Source of the DNA: Thiobacillus denitrificans DSM 12475 | Lineage (GTDB): Bacteria; Pseudomonadota; Gammaproteobacteria; Burkholderiales; Thiobacillaceae | DNA length: 64,000 nt | Direction of reading: 5' to 3' | Assembly: GCF_000376425.1 (NCBI RefSeq) | Contig: NZ_AQWL01000005.1 | Span: 1-64,000 of the forward strand | Notes under the pieces: generated by a model | What the model saw: only the letters and a program-made list of their open reading frames with translations | What the model was told of the DNA's origin: nothing | Database searches by the model: none | Shown here: positions 36,101-46,516 of the stretch, one piece after another | Numbering within the stretch: position 1 is the first letter of the stretch | Layout of the letters: every line of letters starts with the position of its first letter | Program-made: the position numbers and the translations under genes

Positions 36101-36713
36101 CGCCCTGTTCCGGCAGCTTGGCCGCGATCAGGTAATCGCCCCTGTCCTCGGGCAGCGTGGACAGGCCTTCGAGCTCGATACCGAGCGGCTGCAGCGCCGC
36201 CTTGAAGGGGGCGCCGGTGCGATTGGCATCGGTGTATTCGATGTCGCCGTTGTCGATCTTGATGCGATCGATCAACACCCGCGCGAGGGTATCGGACGGC
36301 GGTTCCTTGTTTTCATTGAGCTTGGCGAGCAGCGCCGCCCAGTTCAGCTTGCCGCCGGGCTGCACCGCAAGAATGGCGCGCGGCTGTTCGAGCTGAACGT
36401 CGCGGATACGCCAGGCCCAGCGGAACAGTCCGACGCTGTCGAGGTTGACGTAGAGCCGGTCGAAACCAGCCAGCGGCGCGCCATTCATCTCGGCCAGCTT
36501 GAGGCCGTCCACCGTGGCTTCGAGGGTGAGCGGATTGAACTTGACCTGCTGCGCGCTCAGCCGGCTTGCAAGCTTGTTTTCACCAACCCAGGGCAGCAGC
36601 TTCTGCGCCAGCGGATTGACCAGGAAGAAGCCGAACGCCAGATACAGCCCGAACAGTCCGGTGACGATCAGAAACGGCAGGCTCAATGCAATTTTGACGA
36701 CGCGTCCCCACAT
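33180..36713 (-). CDS. Giant DUF748/AsmA-like envelope protein
   Basis: 1177 residues. One N-terminal membrane helix (ALSLPFLIVTGLFGLYLAFGF) anchors a long periplasmic protein with repeating amphipathic beta segments (LNWAALLAKLNE, LDWQTLFAAD, LNWTEIMKPA; VDDLAITEEE). This is the DUF748/AsmA-type pattern, related to TamB and YhdP proteins that carry phospholipid across the periplasm. A late segment (LQIPVTEPELQRLAQARGEAVKQALI) resembles the OmpA-like tail of DUF748 proteins. The C-terminus is a Pro/Ala/Val repeat (TPVPSTEPATPVAPVAP), perhaps for interaction. Its start is followed upstream by repeat copy 1. Confidence 0.9.
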   Translation of the reverse strand: MWGRVVKIALSLPFLIVTGLFGLYLAFGFFLVNPLAQKLLPWVGENKLASRLSAQQVKFNPLTLEATVDGLKLAEMNGAPLAGFDRLYVNLDSVGLFRWAWRIRDVQLEQPRAILAVQPGGKLNWAALLAKLNENKEPPSDTLARVLIDRIKIDNGDIEYTDANRTGAPFKAALQPLGIELEGLSTLPEDRGDYLIAAKLPEQGGTLKWKGDVGLNPIASSGELGLQGVRLANLLRVVKSPRNFELPSGTLAAGLRYRFVMVRDKTGTDVPWVQISGANLIVQSLALAPRGDGTPKDGGPLRAGAYAPVLELAEARISNANLDLAKRRIEVASVSLSGGKLAATRDLKGTLDWQTLFAADEDAAAPRSAAAKPATAETAAPVATWKIDVREIKLADWAARFTDRSFAAPLGVSAEGFGLTAALTGELGAAAAIDVGPVNATLGPVRVQSGTQQVAELQHAALVNAQLKLAENRLAIEAVELNGAKTSVALDRRKTLNWTEIMKPAPGAPAAAPAKAETAAASPMDVQLARLSLDGIEVGIVDQSPGAPVRLDVARGFITLNDLSLDMSKAVSLQAGFALRQGGRFEAGGTVVPGKTSGRLDLKLAGLSLQPFAPYVNQLARLNLHSGVASTRGRLTFAQAKSGMKLDFDGGFAVDDLAITEEETEEAFLGWKKLSSDSLEFRLNPDRLHMNELVALNPFGKVIIFEDKSINLQRILRTPAQAPLVTPPAKPQPAPPTQPAAFPLAVERLRIVGANAEFADLSLTPQFGTRMHDLGGVVTGLSTDPATMALVELDGKVDDFGSARVRGSIQPFRATDFTDLRLTFRNLEMTNMTPYSGKFAGRRIDSGKLSVDLEYKIKQRQLTGDNKFVINKLKLGERVDSPDAMKLPLDLAIALLEDSEGIIDLDLPVTGSLDDPQFSYGKIIWKAIVNVLTKLVTAPFRALGSLLGISSDKLEAVEFDFGTATLLPPEQEKLKAVGQALAKRPQLTLSIAPAYEVKGDTRAIQELWIRRDVALRMGLKIEPDSEPGPVDTTNPRAQKALEALYGERFGKQGGVKAIKAEYAKAKEAGPSLHAAMLERLTLQIPVTEPELQRLAQARGEAVKQALITLGQVDGAKISVGEAVKNADGGKLAASKMSLGAGKKPSPVPASPAEPATPVPSTEPATPVAPVAPAAAAS

Positions 36714-36730
36714 ACGGTCTCTCCCTCTTC

Positions 36731-36826
36731 AAAACCCTTTATCCACGAAGATCGCAAAGATTCGCGAAGGAGAATTGCAAAAAGGTTTCTTCGCGTCCTT
36801 TATGCCATTCAGGGTATTCGCGGATC
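36731..36826. repeat. Dispersed palindromic repeat, copy 1
   Basis: This copy reads AAAACCCTTTATCCACGAAG at the left and ends CTTCGCGTCCTTTATGCCAT followed by TCAGGGTATTCGCGGAT. The right arm is nearly identical to that of copy 2 (39488-39551), while the left arm has diverged. It fills the gap between the DUF748 and darP genes. Confidence 0.75.
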
Positions 36827-37391
36827 AATCCGCCTTCTGCATGGCCTCACGGATCACCTTGAATATCTCACGAAAGGCTTTCGGCGGCTTGCTGCGCGCC
36901 GCCTCGTCGCGCGCGTTGCGGATCAGTTGCCGCAGGTGCGTGGCGTCGGTGTCAGGATAGTTATCGAGAAACAGCGTCAGCGCCTCGTTGTCGGCGATGA
37001 GCTTCTCGCGCCATTTCTCGGCCTGGTGCAGCCTGGCGTTTTCCGCCGCGGACACACCGTTGAAGGCGTCGATCTGCGCCTGGATCGGCGCCGGGTCGAC
37101 TGCCCGCATCAGCTTGCCGATGTATTGCTTTTGCCGCCGCAGCGCGCCGTTCTGGGTGATCTTGCGGCAGGCGGCCACTGCCTCGCGCAATTCATCCGGC
37201 AGTTCGATGCGCTTGAATTGCGCATCGGGCAGCTTGACCAGGATTTCACCCAGCGCCTGCAGGGCTTCGACTTCGCGTTTCCTGTGGCTCTTGCTGGGGC
37301 CGTCGTAGACCTCGTCGGGGTCGAATTCCAGCTCGGCATCGGGGTCGATCAGGCGCACGGTGGGGCTTTCGGTTGCTGTTATTATCGTCAT
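36825..37391 (-). CDS. darP: Ribosome-associated protein DarP (YjgA)
   Basis: About 188 residues from ATG 37391 (MTIITATES). The YjgA/DarP family binds the late 50S ribosomal precursor. Characteristic segments: KSHRKREVEALQALGEILVKLP, QYIGKLMRAVDPAPIQAQID and the C-terminal HLRQLIRNARDEAARSKPPKAFREIFK. The ribosome binding site is weak. It is divergent from pmbA, the same arrangement as in E. coli and many proteobacteria, which supports both calls. Confidence 0.94.
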   Translation of the reverse strand: MTIITATESPTVRLIDPDAELEFDPDEVYDGPSKSHRKREVEALQALGEILVKLPDAQFKRIELPDELREAVAACRKITQNGALRRQKQYIGKLMRAVDPAPIQAQIDAFNGVSAAENARLHQAEKWREKLIADNEALTLFLDNYPDTDATHLRQLIRNARDEAARSKPPKAFREIFKVIREAMQKAD

Positions 37392-37451
37392 TGTAGTTTC
37401 AGCCCATACAAAACGTATTCGCGCCCTCCATTTCCTTTTGTAAATTCCGAC

Positions 37452-38792
37452 ATGCCCCGCTCCCAATTCAGCTATACCCGCGACCAGCTCATGACCCTGT
37501 CCCGGATCGTCATCGAGCATGCAGCCAAACAGGGTGCCACCGCCGCCGACACCGAGATTTCAGAAGGCGTCGGCCAGAACGTCAGCGTGCGCCAGGGCGA
37601 GATCGAGACCATCGAATACAACAAGGACAAGGGTGCCGGCGTCACCGTCTACCTCGGCCAGCGGCGCGGCCATGCCTCGACCTCGGACCTGTCGGAAGCA
37701 GCGCTGAAAAGCGCGGTGGAGAAGGCGCTGACCATCGCCCGCTACACCGCCGAGGACGAAGCCGCCGGCCTGCCCGATGCCGACCAGCTGGCGCAGACCG
37801 TGCCCGATCTCGATCTCTACCATCCGTGGGCGCTCAGCGTGGAAGAGGCCGCCGAGCGCGCCCGGGCCTGCGAGGCGGCGGCGCTGGTGGTGGACAAGCG
37901 GCTGACCAACTCGGAAGGCGCCGGCGTCAGCCTGCACACTTCGCAGTTCATCTATGCCAACAGCCTCGGTTTCTGCAACGGCTATGCCGGTTCGCGCCAC
38001 GGCATGTCGGTTGCGGTGATCGGCGAGGACACCGGCGGCATGCAGCGCGACTACTGGTACACCAGCGCCCGCAATGCAAACGATCTGGAATCCGCCGAGA
38101 CCGTCGGCCGCATCGCCGGCACCCGCACCGTGCGCCGGTTGAACGGCCGCAAGCTCGACACCCGCACCTGCCCGGTGCTGTTCGAGGCGCCGATCGCCAC
38201 CGGTCTGATCGGCAACTTCGTCGCCGCGGTCTCGGGCGGCAGCCTCTACCGCAAGTCGTCGTTCCTGCTCGACAGCCTCGGCAAGCCGGTGTTCGCCCCG
38301 CTGGTCACCATCCGTGAGCAGCCCTTGATTCCCGGCGGTCTCGGCAGCGCGCCCTTCGACAGCGAAGGCGTCGCCTGCCTCGATCGCGACGTCGTCAGGG
38401 ATGGCGTGCTGCAGGGCTACTTCCTGTCGACCTACTCGGCGAAGAAACTCGGCATGGCAACGACCGGCAACGCCGGCGGCAGCCACAACCTGATCGTCGC
38501 CCCTGGCGAGCACGACCTCGACGGCCTGCTGAAGCAGATGGGCACCGGGCTCCTGGTCACCGAACTGCTTGGCCACGGCGCCAACATGGTCACCGGCGAC
38601 TACTCGCGTGGCGCCGCCGGCTTCTGGGTGGAGAACGGCGAGATCCAGTATCCGGTCGAGGAGATCACCATTGCCGGCAACCTCGCCGAAATGTTCAAGG
38701 GCATCGTCGCCATCGGTAAAGATATCGAGAAGCGCGGCTCCAAGCAGGTCGGCTCCATCCTGATCGACCACATGACGGTAGCCGGCAACTGA
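37452..38792 (+). CDS. pmbA: PmbA/TldE-type metalloprotease subunit
   Basis: 446 residues from ATG 37452. PmbA (TldE) partners TldD in degrading unfolded peptides, as in microcin maturation and CcdA turnover. Family segments: IEYNKDKGAGVTVYLGQRRGHASTSDLS, ANSLGFCNGYAGSRH, VLFEAPIATGLIGNFVAAVSGG, GVLQGYFLSTYSAKKLG and the C-terminal LGHGANMVTGDYSRGAAGFWVENGEIQ. TldE lacks the HExxxH zinc site of TldD and so does this one. tldD is not in the window. The frame is open far upstream, but that part is antisense of darP and DUF748. Confidence 0.95.
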   Translation: MPRSQFSYTRDQLMTLSRIVIEHAAKQGATAADTEISEGVGQNVSVRQGEIETIEYNKDKGAGVTVYLGQRRGHASTSDLSEAALKSAVEKALTIARYTAEDEAAGLPDADQLAQTVPDLDLYHPWALSVEEAAERARACEAAALVVDKRLTNSEGAGVSLHTSQFIYANSLGFCNGYAGSRHGMSVAVIGEDTGGMQRDYWYTSARNANDLESAETVGRIAGTRTVRRLNGRKLDTRTCPVLFEAPIATGLIGNFVAAVSGGSLYRKSSFLLDSLGKPVFAPLVTIREQPLIPGGLGSAPFDSEGVACLDRDVVRDGVLQGYFLSTYSAKKLGMATTGNAGGSHNLIVAPGEHDLDGLLKQMGTGLLVTELLGHGANMVTGDYSRGAAGFWVENGEIQYPVEEITIAGNLAEMFKGIVAIGKDIEKRGSKQVGSILIDHMTVAGN

Positions 38793-38793
38793 C

Positions 38794-39405
38794 ATGCGAC
38801 GCGCACAGCGCTATTTCATTGCGCTCGTTGCCGCCCTCTTTCTCGCCGCGTGCGACCGCGCGCCGACGCTGCCCAAGCTCAGCCCGCACGACGTCATCGT
38901 CGCCTTCGGCGACAGCCTCACCCACGGCACCGGCGCCAGCGACGACACCGCCTACCCTGCTGTGCTGGCATCGCTCACCGGCCGCACCGTGATCAACGCC
39001 GGCGTGCCCGGCGACACTACGGACACGGGCTTGCAGCGCCTGCCCTCCGTACTGGATGAATACAAGCCGCGCCTGGTGCTGCTGTGTCTCGGCGGCAACG
39101 ACATGCTGAGGAAGCAGCCCGCGGCCGCCACCGAGAACAACCTGCGATTGCTGGTGAAGACGATTCGCTCCAGTGGGGCGGAGGTGGTGCTGATCGGCGT
39201 GCCCGAACCGAAACTGTTCGGCGGCGCGCCGGATTTCTACACCCGTGTCGCCAGGGACATGAAGCTGCCGCTGGAAGACGAGGCCTTCGACGAAGTGCTG
39301 AAGGACAACCGGCTCAAGTCCGACCCGATCCATGCCAACGCCGCCGGCTATCGCGTAGTCGCCGAGCGGCTGGCCGAATTGCTGCGCGAGGCCGGGGCGT
39401 TGTGA
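38794..39405 (+). CDS. SGNH/GDSL hydrolase lipoprotein (arylesterase-like)
   Basis: 203 residues starting right after pmbA. An N-terminal lipobox (LFLAAC, Cys about residue 20) marks it as a lipoprotein. The SGNH blocks are complete: IVAFGDSLTHGTGASD (nucleophile Ser), NAGVPGDTTD, LCLGGNDML and SDPIHANAAGY (Asp/His). It resembles TesA-type arylesterase/lysophospholipases. The physiological substrate is unknown. Confidence 0.93.
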   Translation: MRRAQRYFIALVAALFLAACDRAPTLPKLSPHDVIVAFGDSLTHGTGASDDTAYPAVLASLTGRTVINAGVPGDTTDTGLQRLPSVLDEYKPRLVLLCLGGNDMLRKQPAAATENNLRLLVKTIRSSGAEVVLIGVPEPKLFGGAPDFYTRVARDMKLPLEDEAFDEVLKDNRLKSDPIHANAAGYRVVAERLAELLREAGAL

Positions 39406-39409
39406 ATCA

Positions 39410-39551
39410 AAAACCTTTCATCTGCGAATGCCCTGAAGGGCATAAAGGACGCGAAGAAAAACACCCCGAATCATGACTCTTCCTGGGTTTTCTTCGCGTT
39501 TCTTCGCGTCCTTTATGCCCTTCAGGGTATTCGCGGATAGAAAAAGGTTTT
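39410..39551. repeat. Dispersed palindromic repeat, copy 2 (complete inverted repeat)
   Basis: The left arm (39410-39460) and right arm (39488-39551) are near-perfect inverted copies. Each contains the inner palindrome ATGCCCTGAAGGGCAT. The right arm has an extra tandem TTCTTCGCG. The arms together could form a long hairpin in the transcript between the GDSL and TRAP genes. Confidence 0.85.
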
Positions 39552-39555
39552 CAGC

Positions 39556-40095
39556 ATGAAGCCCATGCTCGCCTTGGCCCGCCGGATCGACGCACTGACC
39601 GAGCGCATCGGCCGCCTCGTCATCTGGCTGGTACTCGTCGCCACCCTGATTTCGGCGGGCAACGCGCTGATACGGTATGCACTCGGCGAAAGCTCGAATG
39701 CCTGGCTGGAAATCCAGTGGTACCTGTTCGGCGCGATGTTCCTGCTGGCGGCGGGCTACACGCTGAAGCACAACGGCCACGTGCGCATCGACATCGTCTA
39801 CAACCGCTTCGGCCCGCGCGGGCAGGCCTGGATCGACCTCGCCGGCGGCCTACTGTTTCTGCTGCCGATGGCGTTGCTGCTGGCCTGGCTGGCCTGGCCG
39901 ATGTTTTACGAAGCCTGGCAGACGCAGGAACACTCGCCCGACGCCGGCGGCCTCTTGCGCTGGCCGGTGAAGCTGCTGCTGCCGCTGGGTTTTGCCCTGC
40001 TCGCCCTGCAGGGGGTGGCCGAAGTCATCAAGCGCATCGGCGTGCTGTCCGGCCATCTCGCCCTCATCCGCGAAGCGCCCGAAGAGGAAGTCTGA
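39556..40095 (+). CDS. TRAP transporter small permease (DctQ-like)
   Basis: 179 residues with four membrane helices (LVIWLVLVATLISAGNALIRY, IQWYLFGAMFLLAAGYTL, LAGGLLFLLPMALLLAWLAW, VKLLLPLGFALLALQGVAEVIKR). The DctQ segment EIQWYLFGAMFLLAAGYTLKHNGHVRIDI is typical. It couples with the large permease to drive sodium-dependent uptake of a carboxylate or similar anion captured by a periplasmic binding protein. The stop overlaps the start of the large permease. Confidence 0.94.
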   Translation: MKPMLALARRIDALTERIGRLVIWLVLVATLISAGNALIRYALGESSNAWLEIQWYLFGAMFLLAAGYTLKHNGHVRIDIVYNRFGPRGQAWIDLAGGLLFLLPMALLLAWLAWPMFYEAWQTQEHSPDAGGLLRWPVKLLLPLGFALLALQGVAEVIKRIGVLSGHLALIREAPEEEV

Positions 40096-41492
40096 TGGAA
40101 GCCGGAATCCTGGCGCCGCTGATGTTCGCAGGCCTGGTGGTCTTCCTGCTGCTGGGCTATCCGGTGGCGTTCGCGCTCGCCGCCAACGGCCTGCTGTTCG
40201 CCGGCATCGGCATCATGGCCGGACTGTTCGACGTCTCGCTGCTGCACGCCCTGCCCGAGCGCGTCTACGGCATCGTCGCCAATCCCACCCTGCTGGCGAT
40301 TCCTTTCTTCGCCTTCATGGGGCTGATCCTCGAACGCTCCGGCATGGCCGAGGACCTGCTCGACACCATCGGCCAGCTGTTCGGCTCATTGCGCGGCGGC
40401 CTCGCCTACGCGGTGATCCTGGTCGGCGGCCTCTTGGCCGCCACCACCGGCGTGGTCGCCGCCAGCGTCATCGCGATGGGCCTGATCTCGCTGCCGGTGA
40501 TGCTGCGCTACGGCTACGACAAGCGGCTGGCTTCCGGCGTCATCGCCGCCTCCGGTACGCTGGCGCAGATCGTGCCGCCGTCGCTGGTGCTGATCGTGCT
40601 GGCCGATCAGCTCGGCGCCTCGGTCAGCGCCATGTACAAGGGCGCGCTCATCCCGGGCCTGGCGCTGGTCGCCCTGTATCTGGCCTATGTGTTTTTCGTG
40701 ACGCTGACAAGGCCGCACGCCGCGCCCGCGCTGCCGGCCAGCGCGCGCACCCTGCGTGGTTCAGCCCTGCTACTGCGCGTCTTCACCACGCTGCTGCCGC
40801 CGCTGGTGCTGATCTTTCTGGTGCTCGGCACCATCTTCCTCGGCGTCGCCACCCCGACCGAGGGCGGCGCGATGGGCGCGGCCGGCGCGCTGCTGCTGGC
40901 GCTGGCGCGCGGGCGGCTCTCCCGTTTGCAGCTGACACAGGCGATGGACAGCACCACCAAGCTCACCACTTTTGTCATTTTCATCCTTATCGGTTCGACG
41001 ATCTTCACCCTGGCGTTCCGCGGACTGGATGGGGACGTGTGGGTCGAGCACCTGTTCAACCAGCTGCCCGGCGGCGTGCTCGGCTTCCTCGTCGCGGTCA
41101 ACCTGCTGGTGTTCGTGCTGGCGTTCTTCCTCGATTTCTTCGAGATCGCCTTCATCGCCGTGCCACTGCTGGGGCCGATTGCCTATAAATTGGGCATCGA
41201 CCCGATCTGGTTCGGCGTGATGCTCGCTGTCAACATGCAGACCGCCTTCATGCACCCGCCGTTCGGCTTCGCCCTGTTCTACCTGAAGAGCGTCGCGCCG
41301 AAGCCGATCCGCACCGCCGACATCTACTGGGGCGCGATCCCCTTTCTCGCCATCCAGCTCGTCATGGTCGCGGTGGTGCTGGCTTTCCCGCAGGTCGTGC
41401 TGCGCGACGCGCCCGCAGACGCCAGCAGCGTGACCGAGATTCCCGTCGACGTCGATCCCGACGCCTATTACCTGCCGGCCGAGTGGCGTTGA
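40095..41492 (+). CDS. TRAP transporter large permease (DctM-like)
   Basis: 465 residues from ATG 40095, overlapping dctQ by one base. About 12-14 membrane helices with typical DctM segments: LLGYPVAFALAANGLLF, GLLAATTGVVAASVIAMGLISLPVML, SGVIAASGTLAQIVPPSLVLIVLADQ and LGVATPTEGGAMGAAGALLLAL. Length is the family norm. No binding-protein gene follows; the nearest TRAP binding protein is 9 kb away on the other strand. The C-terminal tail (DAPADASSVTEIPVDVDPDAYYLPAEWR) extends beyond the last helix and is unusual. Confidence 0.95.
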   Translation: MEAGILAPLMFAGLVVFLLLGYPVAFALAANGLLFAGIGIMAGLFDVSLLHALPERVYGIVANPTLLAIPFFAFMGLILERSGMAEDLLDTIGQLFGSLRGGLAYAVILVGGLLAATTGVVAASVIAMGLISLPVMLRYGYDKRLASGVIAASGTLAQIVPPSLVLIVLADQLGASVSAMYKGALIPGLALVALYLAYVFFVTLTRPHAAPALPASARTLRGSALLLRVFTTLLPPLVLIFLVLGTIFLGVATPTEGGAMGAAGALLLALARGRLSRLQLTQAMDSTTKLTTFVIFILIGSTIFTLAFRGLDGDVWVEHLFNQLPGGVLGFLVAVNLLVFVLAFFLDFFEIAFIAVPLLGPIAYKLGIDPIWFGVMLAVNMQTAFMHPPFGFALFYLKSVAPKPIRTADIYWGAIPFLAIQLVMVAVVLAFPQVVLRDAPADASSVTEIPVDVDPDAYYLPAEWR

Positions 41493-41599
41493 AACCGGCC
41501 TGCCGCCGATGGCGGGAAACGTGAGAAAATGAACCGCTTCGCGCATTGCCTGTCACATGCGCGTCAATCGCGAACTTCAACACTCCAGGGACTGAATCC

Positions 41600-41926
41600 A
41601 TGAGCGAACTCATCATCGAAGATATCGTCGTCGGCAGCGGCGACACCGCCAGCGCCGGCCAATTCGTATCGGTGCACTACACCGGCTGGCTCACCGACGG
41701 CCAGAAATTCGACTCCAGCGTCGACCGCAACGACCCGTTCGAGTTCAAGCTCGGCGCCGGCCAGGTCATTGCCGGCTGGGACCAGGGCGTGGCCGGCATG
41801 CAGATCGGCGGCAAGCGCAAGCTCACCATCCCGCCGCAGCTGGGTTATGGCGCACGTGGCGCCGGCGGCGTGATTCCACCGAACGCCACGCTGGTGTTCG
41901 AAGTGGAACTGCTGGGCGTCAACTAA
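41600..41926 (+). CDS. FKBP-type peptidyl-prolyl isomerase
   Basis: 108 residues from ATG 41600. A single cytoplasmic FKBP domain: [66 protein letters not shown] and [14 protein letters not shown]. All residues lining the FK506 pocket are in place (Tyr, Asp, Trp, Tyr). No signal peptide. Repeat copy 3 follows it directly. Confidence 0.96.
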   Translation: MSELIIEDIVVGSGDTASAGQFVSVHYTGWLTDGQKFDSSVDRNDPFEFKLGAGQVIAGWDQGVAGMQIGGKRKLTIPPQLGYGARGAGGVIPPNATLVFEVELLGVN

Positions 41927-42010
41927 AACCTTTTTTGTCCGCTAAGGACGCGAAGGAAAACCTTGAAGCATTTCTTCGCGTACCTTCGCGTCCTTCGCGG
42001 ATAGATTTTC
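41927..42010. repeat. Dispersed palindromic repeat, copy 3
   Basis: AAAACCTTTTTTGTCCGC, then TAAGGACGCGAAGG, a short loop, and an inverted CCTTCGCGTCCTTCGCGGAT. The arms carry the same core (GGACGCGAAG) as copies 1 and 2 but lack the ATGCCC...GGGCAT inner palindrome. It lies between FKBP and ygiQ. Confidence 0.75.
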
Positions 42011-44329
<2,319 letters not shown>

Positions 44330-44367
44330 ATTTTCCTGTAACTTGAATCTTGCCTCTTGAATCTGCC

Positions 44368-44679
44368 GTGACCCCCAGCGACATCCTCCGCGCCAAGCTC
44401 AACCTCGAAACCGCCCAGCTCGGCTGGCCCGAACTCGAACGCCACTTCGCGCGTGGCGATGTCATCAAGGTCGCCATTGGCGTGGACCTGGTCGATGCTG
44501 CCCTGCATGTCGCCGAGAACAACGCCGACACCGTGCAGGAATGGCTGGCCGAGGGCCGCATCGCCCGCGCCGAACTCGGCGACGCCGAGGACTGGCATGC
44601 GCGCCAGCCGCTGTTCTGGGCGGTGGTGGTGGCGCCCTGGGTGCTGGTGCAGGAAGTGGTCAAGCAAATCGAAAACTGA
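44368..44679 (+). CDS. DUF2288 family protein
   Basis: About 103 residues from GTG 44368 (TPSDILRAKLNLETAQLGWPELERHFARGDVIKV); an in-frame TTG at 44350 is the alternative. DUF2288 proteins are small and of unknown function. It is followed by a strong intrinsic terminator and lies 20 bases after ygiQ. Confidence 0.88.
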   Translation: MTPSDILRAKLNLETAQLGWPELERHFARGDVIKVAIGVDLVDAALHVAENNADTVQEWLAEGRIARAELGDAEDWHARQPLFWAVVVAPWVLVQEVVKQIEN

Positions 44680-44703
44680 GCGTGCACCCTGGAATGCACA
44701 CAC

Positions 44704-44732
44704 AAAAAAGCCCGCGGTTGCGGGCTTTTTTT
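44704..44732. terminator. Bidirectional intrinsic terminator
   Basis: AAAAAAGCCCGC, a loop, then GCGGGCTTTTTTT. Flanking A and T runs make it effective in both directions, ending the plus-strand DUF2288 transcript and the minus-strand DUF302 transcript. Confidence 0.93.
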
Positions 44733-44747
44733 CGCACGTCAAACCGC

Positions 44748-45143
44748 TCAGGCGGCCAGACTGTCCTTCACCCGCAGCAGACGGGCGCGCGCTTCGGCCG
44801 CCACGCCATGGACTGCGGTGTTGGCGACCAGCTTGACCATGATGCCGGGATCGAGGAAGGACACCGTCACCTTGCCGTCGGCTTCCTCGCGCACCACGAC
44901 GTTGCACGGCAGCAGCATGCCGACGTCGGGTTCGGCACTGATGGCCTGGTTCGCCAGCGGCGGATTGCAGGCGCCGAGGATGCGGTAGGGGCGCATGTCG
45001 ACGTCGAGCTTGGCCTTCAGCGTGCTCTTCACGTCGATGTCGGTCAACACGCCGAAGCCTTCGGCCTTGAGGGCGGCGGTAACCTTGTCGATGGCTGCGT
45101 CGAAGGGGCCGCTGATCCGGGTGTCGAATCCATATTCGCTCAT
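44748..45143 (-). CDS. DUF302 family protein
   Basis: 131 residues ([41 protein letters not shown]). DUF302 domain; the segment [28 protein letters not shown] is characteristic, with two Cys that might bind a metal or form a disulfide. No signal peptide. Role unknown. It converges on the bidirectional terminator. Confidence 0.92.
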   Translation of the reverse strand: MSEYGFDTRISGPFDAAIDKVTAALKAEGFGVLTDIDVKSTLKAKLDVDMRPYRILGACNPPLANQAISAEPDVGMLLPCNVVVREEADGKVTVSFLDPGIMVKLVANTAVHGVAAEARARLLRVKDSLAA

Positions 45144-45216
45144 GTTGTTGCTCCTGGGTTGGGTGATTTCAATAGCGACATTTTACCTGCTCCGGGATGG
45201 CAGCGCCGGCAGTGTG

Positions 45217-45687
45217 TCAGGGTTCCAGCGATTGCTGCTCCATTTTCCACCACAGCTGGTACACCTCGTCGGACCACAGCGACTTGATGTAGGTCACCAC
45301 GTCCTGCATTTCCGCTTCGGAAAGCGTGTCCTTCCACGCCGCCATTTTCCCCTGGCCTTGCGGGCTACCTTCGCGGATGACCTCCAGCAGCACCGCAGTG
45401 GGGTGGTGCCAGGCATGGGCGCTGTCGTCGAGCGGCGGCGGCGGGAAGTGGCCATCGGCGTCGCGGATGCGCCAGTCGCCGGGCTGTCCACGGCCGCCCA
45501 CGCCGTGGCATTCGAGACAGTGTTTCTCGTAGATCACCTTGCCCCGCGTCACCTGCATCGGGTCGAGCTTGCGCTCGACCACGACCTCGCCGGTCTCGGC
45601 CTGCCCTGCCAGGGGCGTGCCGTCGCAGCCGGCCAGCCCGAGACCGACGACCAGGGTGGCGAAGATTTTCCATTTCAGGCTTTTCAT
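45217..45687 (-). CDS. Lipoprotein cytochrome c
   Basis: 156 residues with a lipobox (GLGLAGC) and a single c-type haem site CLECH (about residue 57). A conserved GKMAAWKDTLSEAEMQDVVTYIKSLW follows, where the Met of GKMAAW is the probable distal ligand. It resembles monohaem cytochromes that pass electrons at the membrane. No oxidase or reductase gene adjoins it. It is likely a periplasmic electron carrier. Confidence 0.92.
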   Translation of the reverse strand: MKSLKWKIFATLVVGLGLAGCDGTPLAGQAETGEVVVERKLDPMQVTRGKVIYEKHCLECHGVGGRGQPGDWRIRDADGHFPPPPLDDSAHAWHHPTAVLLEVIREGSPQGQGKMAAWKDTLSEAEMQDVVTYIKSLWSDEVYQLWWKMEQQSLEP

Positions 45688-45732
45688 GGGTTTTTCTCGT
45701 AGGGGAAGACAGGAGAGAGGGCGCGCCGCGCC

Positions 45733-46491
45733 TTAAGTTCCGCTTGGCCTGTTGTTCAGCAGCACGCCATCCAGCAGACGCCGCATGTTGCGGAAATGCG
45801 AGCCCTCCCAGTACACGCGTCCGCATTGGTCGCAGGTGGAGAAGCGTTCGTAATGCTCGCGCACCCTGGGCGGCAGGCGGTCGAGCACGCTCGCCTTGTC
45901 GACCGCACGCAGCGGTGCGTTGCAGTGCAGGCACAGCGTGAACGGCCGCGCGCTGCGCGCCAGGTCGAGCCGCTCGACGAGCTCGCGCAGTTGCGCCTCC
46001 GATTTCAGCGCGTGCACGTAACAGCCGCGCGTCACCGCACGCCGCTTCAGCAGTTCGCGGTCGCGCGTCAGCACGATGCGGCCGTCGTGCTCGCAGATCG
46101 CGACGATCTCGTCGTCGCGGAAATGGTTGTCGTACAGCGTGTCGAAGCCCAGCATGCGCAGCATGTGCGCCAGCCCGCCTAGATGCGCGTCGGCGACGAA
46201 GCGCGTTTCGCGCAAGGGATGCTCGCATGCCCGCAGCAAGGGCGTCACGTCCATCGCCTCGAAGCGCGGATACACCGCCACCCGGTCGCCGTCCGCCAGG
46301 ATGCGGCCGAAGTCCACCGATTCGCCGTTGACCAGGATCAGCTCCACCTCGGTGTGCGGCACCCCCAGCGCCTCGATCATATGCTTGGTCGTCGCCGCCT
46401 GCGCGCACGGCACCGTGAACGCCTGCTTGCGCCGCCTGGGCGCGAGGAAGTCGTTCAGCTCTTCGTAGAAGCGGAAGGTGGCGGAGACCAT
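45733..46491 (-). CDS. Mut7-C RNase domain protein with ubiquitin-like N-terminus
   Basis: About 252 residues from ATG 46491 (MVSATFRFYEELNDFL). Residues about 1-85 form the Mut7-C ubiquitin-like domain; then a PIN-type RNase domain (RFVADAHLGGLAHMLRMLGFDTLY, IVLTRDRELLKRRAVTRGCYV with conserved acidic residues) and a C-terminal zinc ribbon (CLHCNAPLR..., CDQCGRVYWEGSHFRNM). The family is related to the C-terminus of the MUT-7 exonuclease. The enzyme would cleave RNA; substrate unknown. Confidence 0.9.
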   Translation of the reverse strand: MVSATFRFYEELNDFLAPRRRKQAFTVPCAQAATTKHMIEALGVPHTEVELILVNGESVDFGRILADGDRVAVYPRFEAMDVTPLLRACEHPLRETRFVADAHLGGLAHMLRMLGFDTLYDNHFRDDEIVAICEHDGRIVLTRDRELLKRRAVTRGCYVHALKSEAQLRELVERLDLARSARPFTLCLHCNAPLRAVDKASVLDRLPPRVREHYERFSTCDQCGRVYWEGSHFRNMRRLLDGVLLNNRPSGT

Positions 46492-46516
46492 GCGCGGACG
46501 CGCCTTCTTAAGGCGG

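Noticed and set aside
35337-37451. Long upstream extension of the pmbA frame
   Set aside because: Open by chance; it runs antisense through darP and DUF748, and pmbA has a natural start at 37452.
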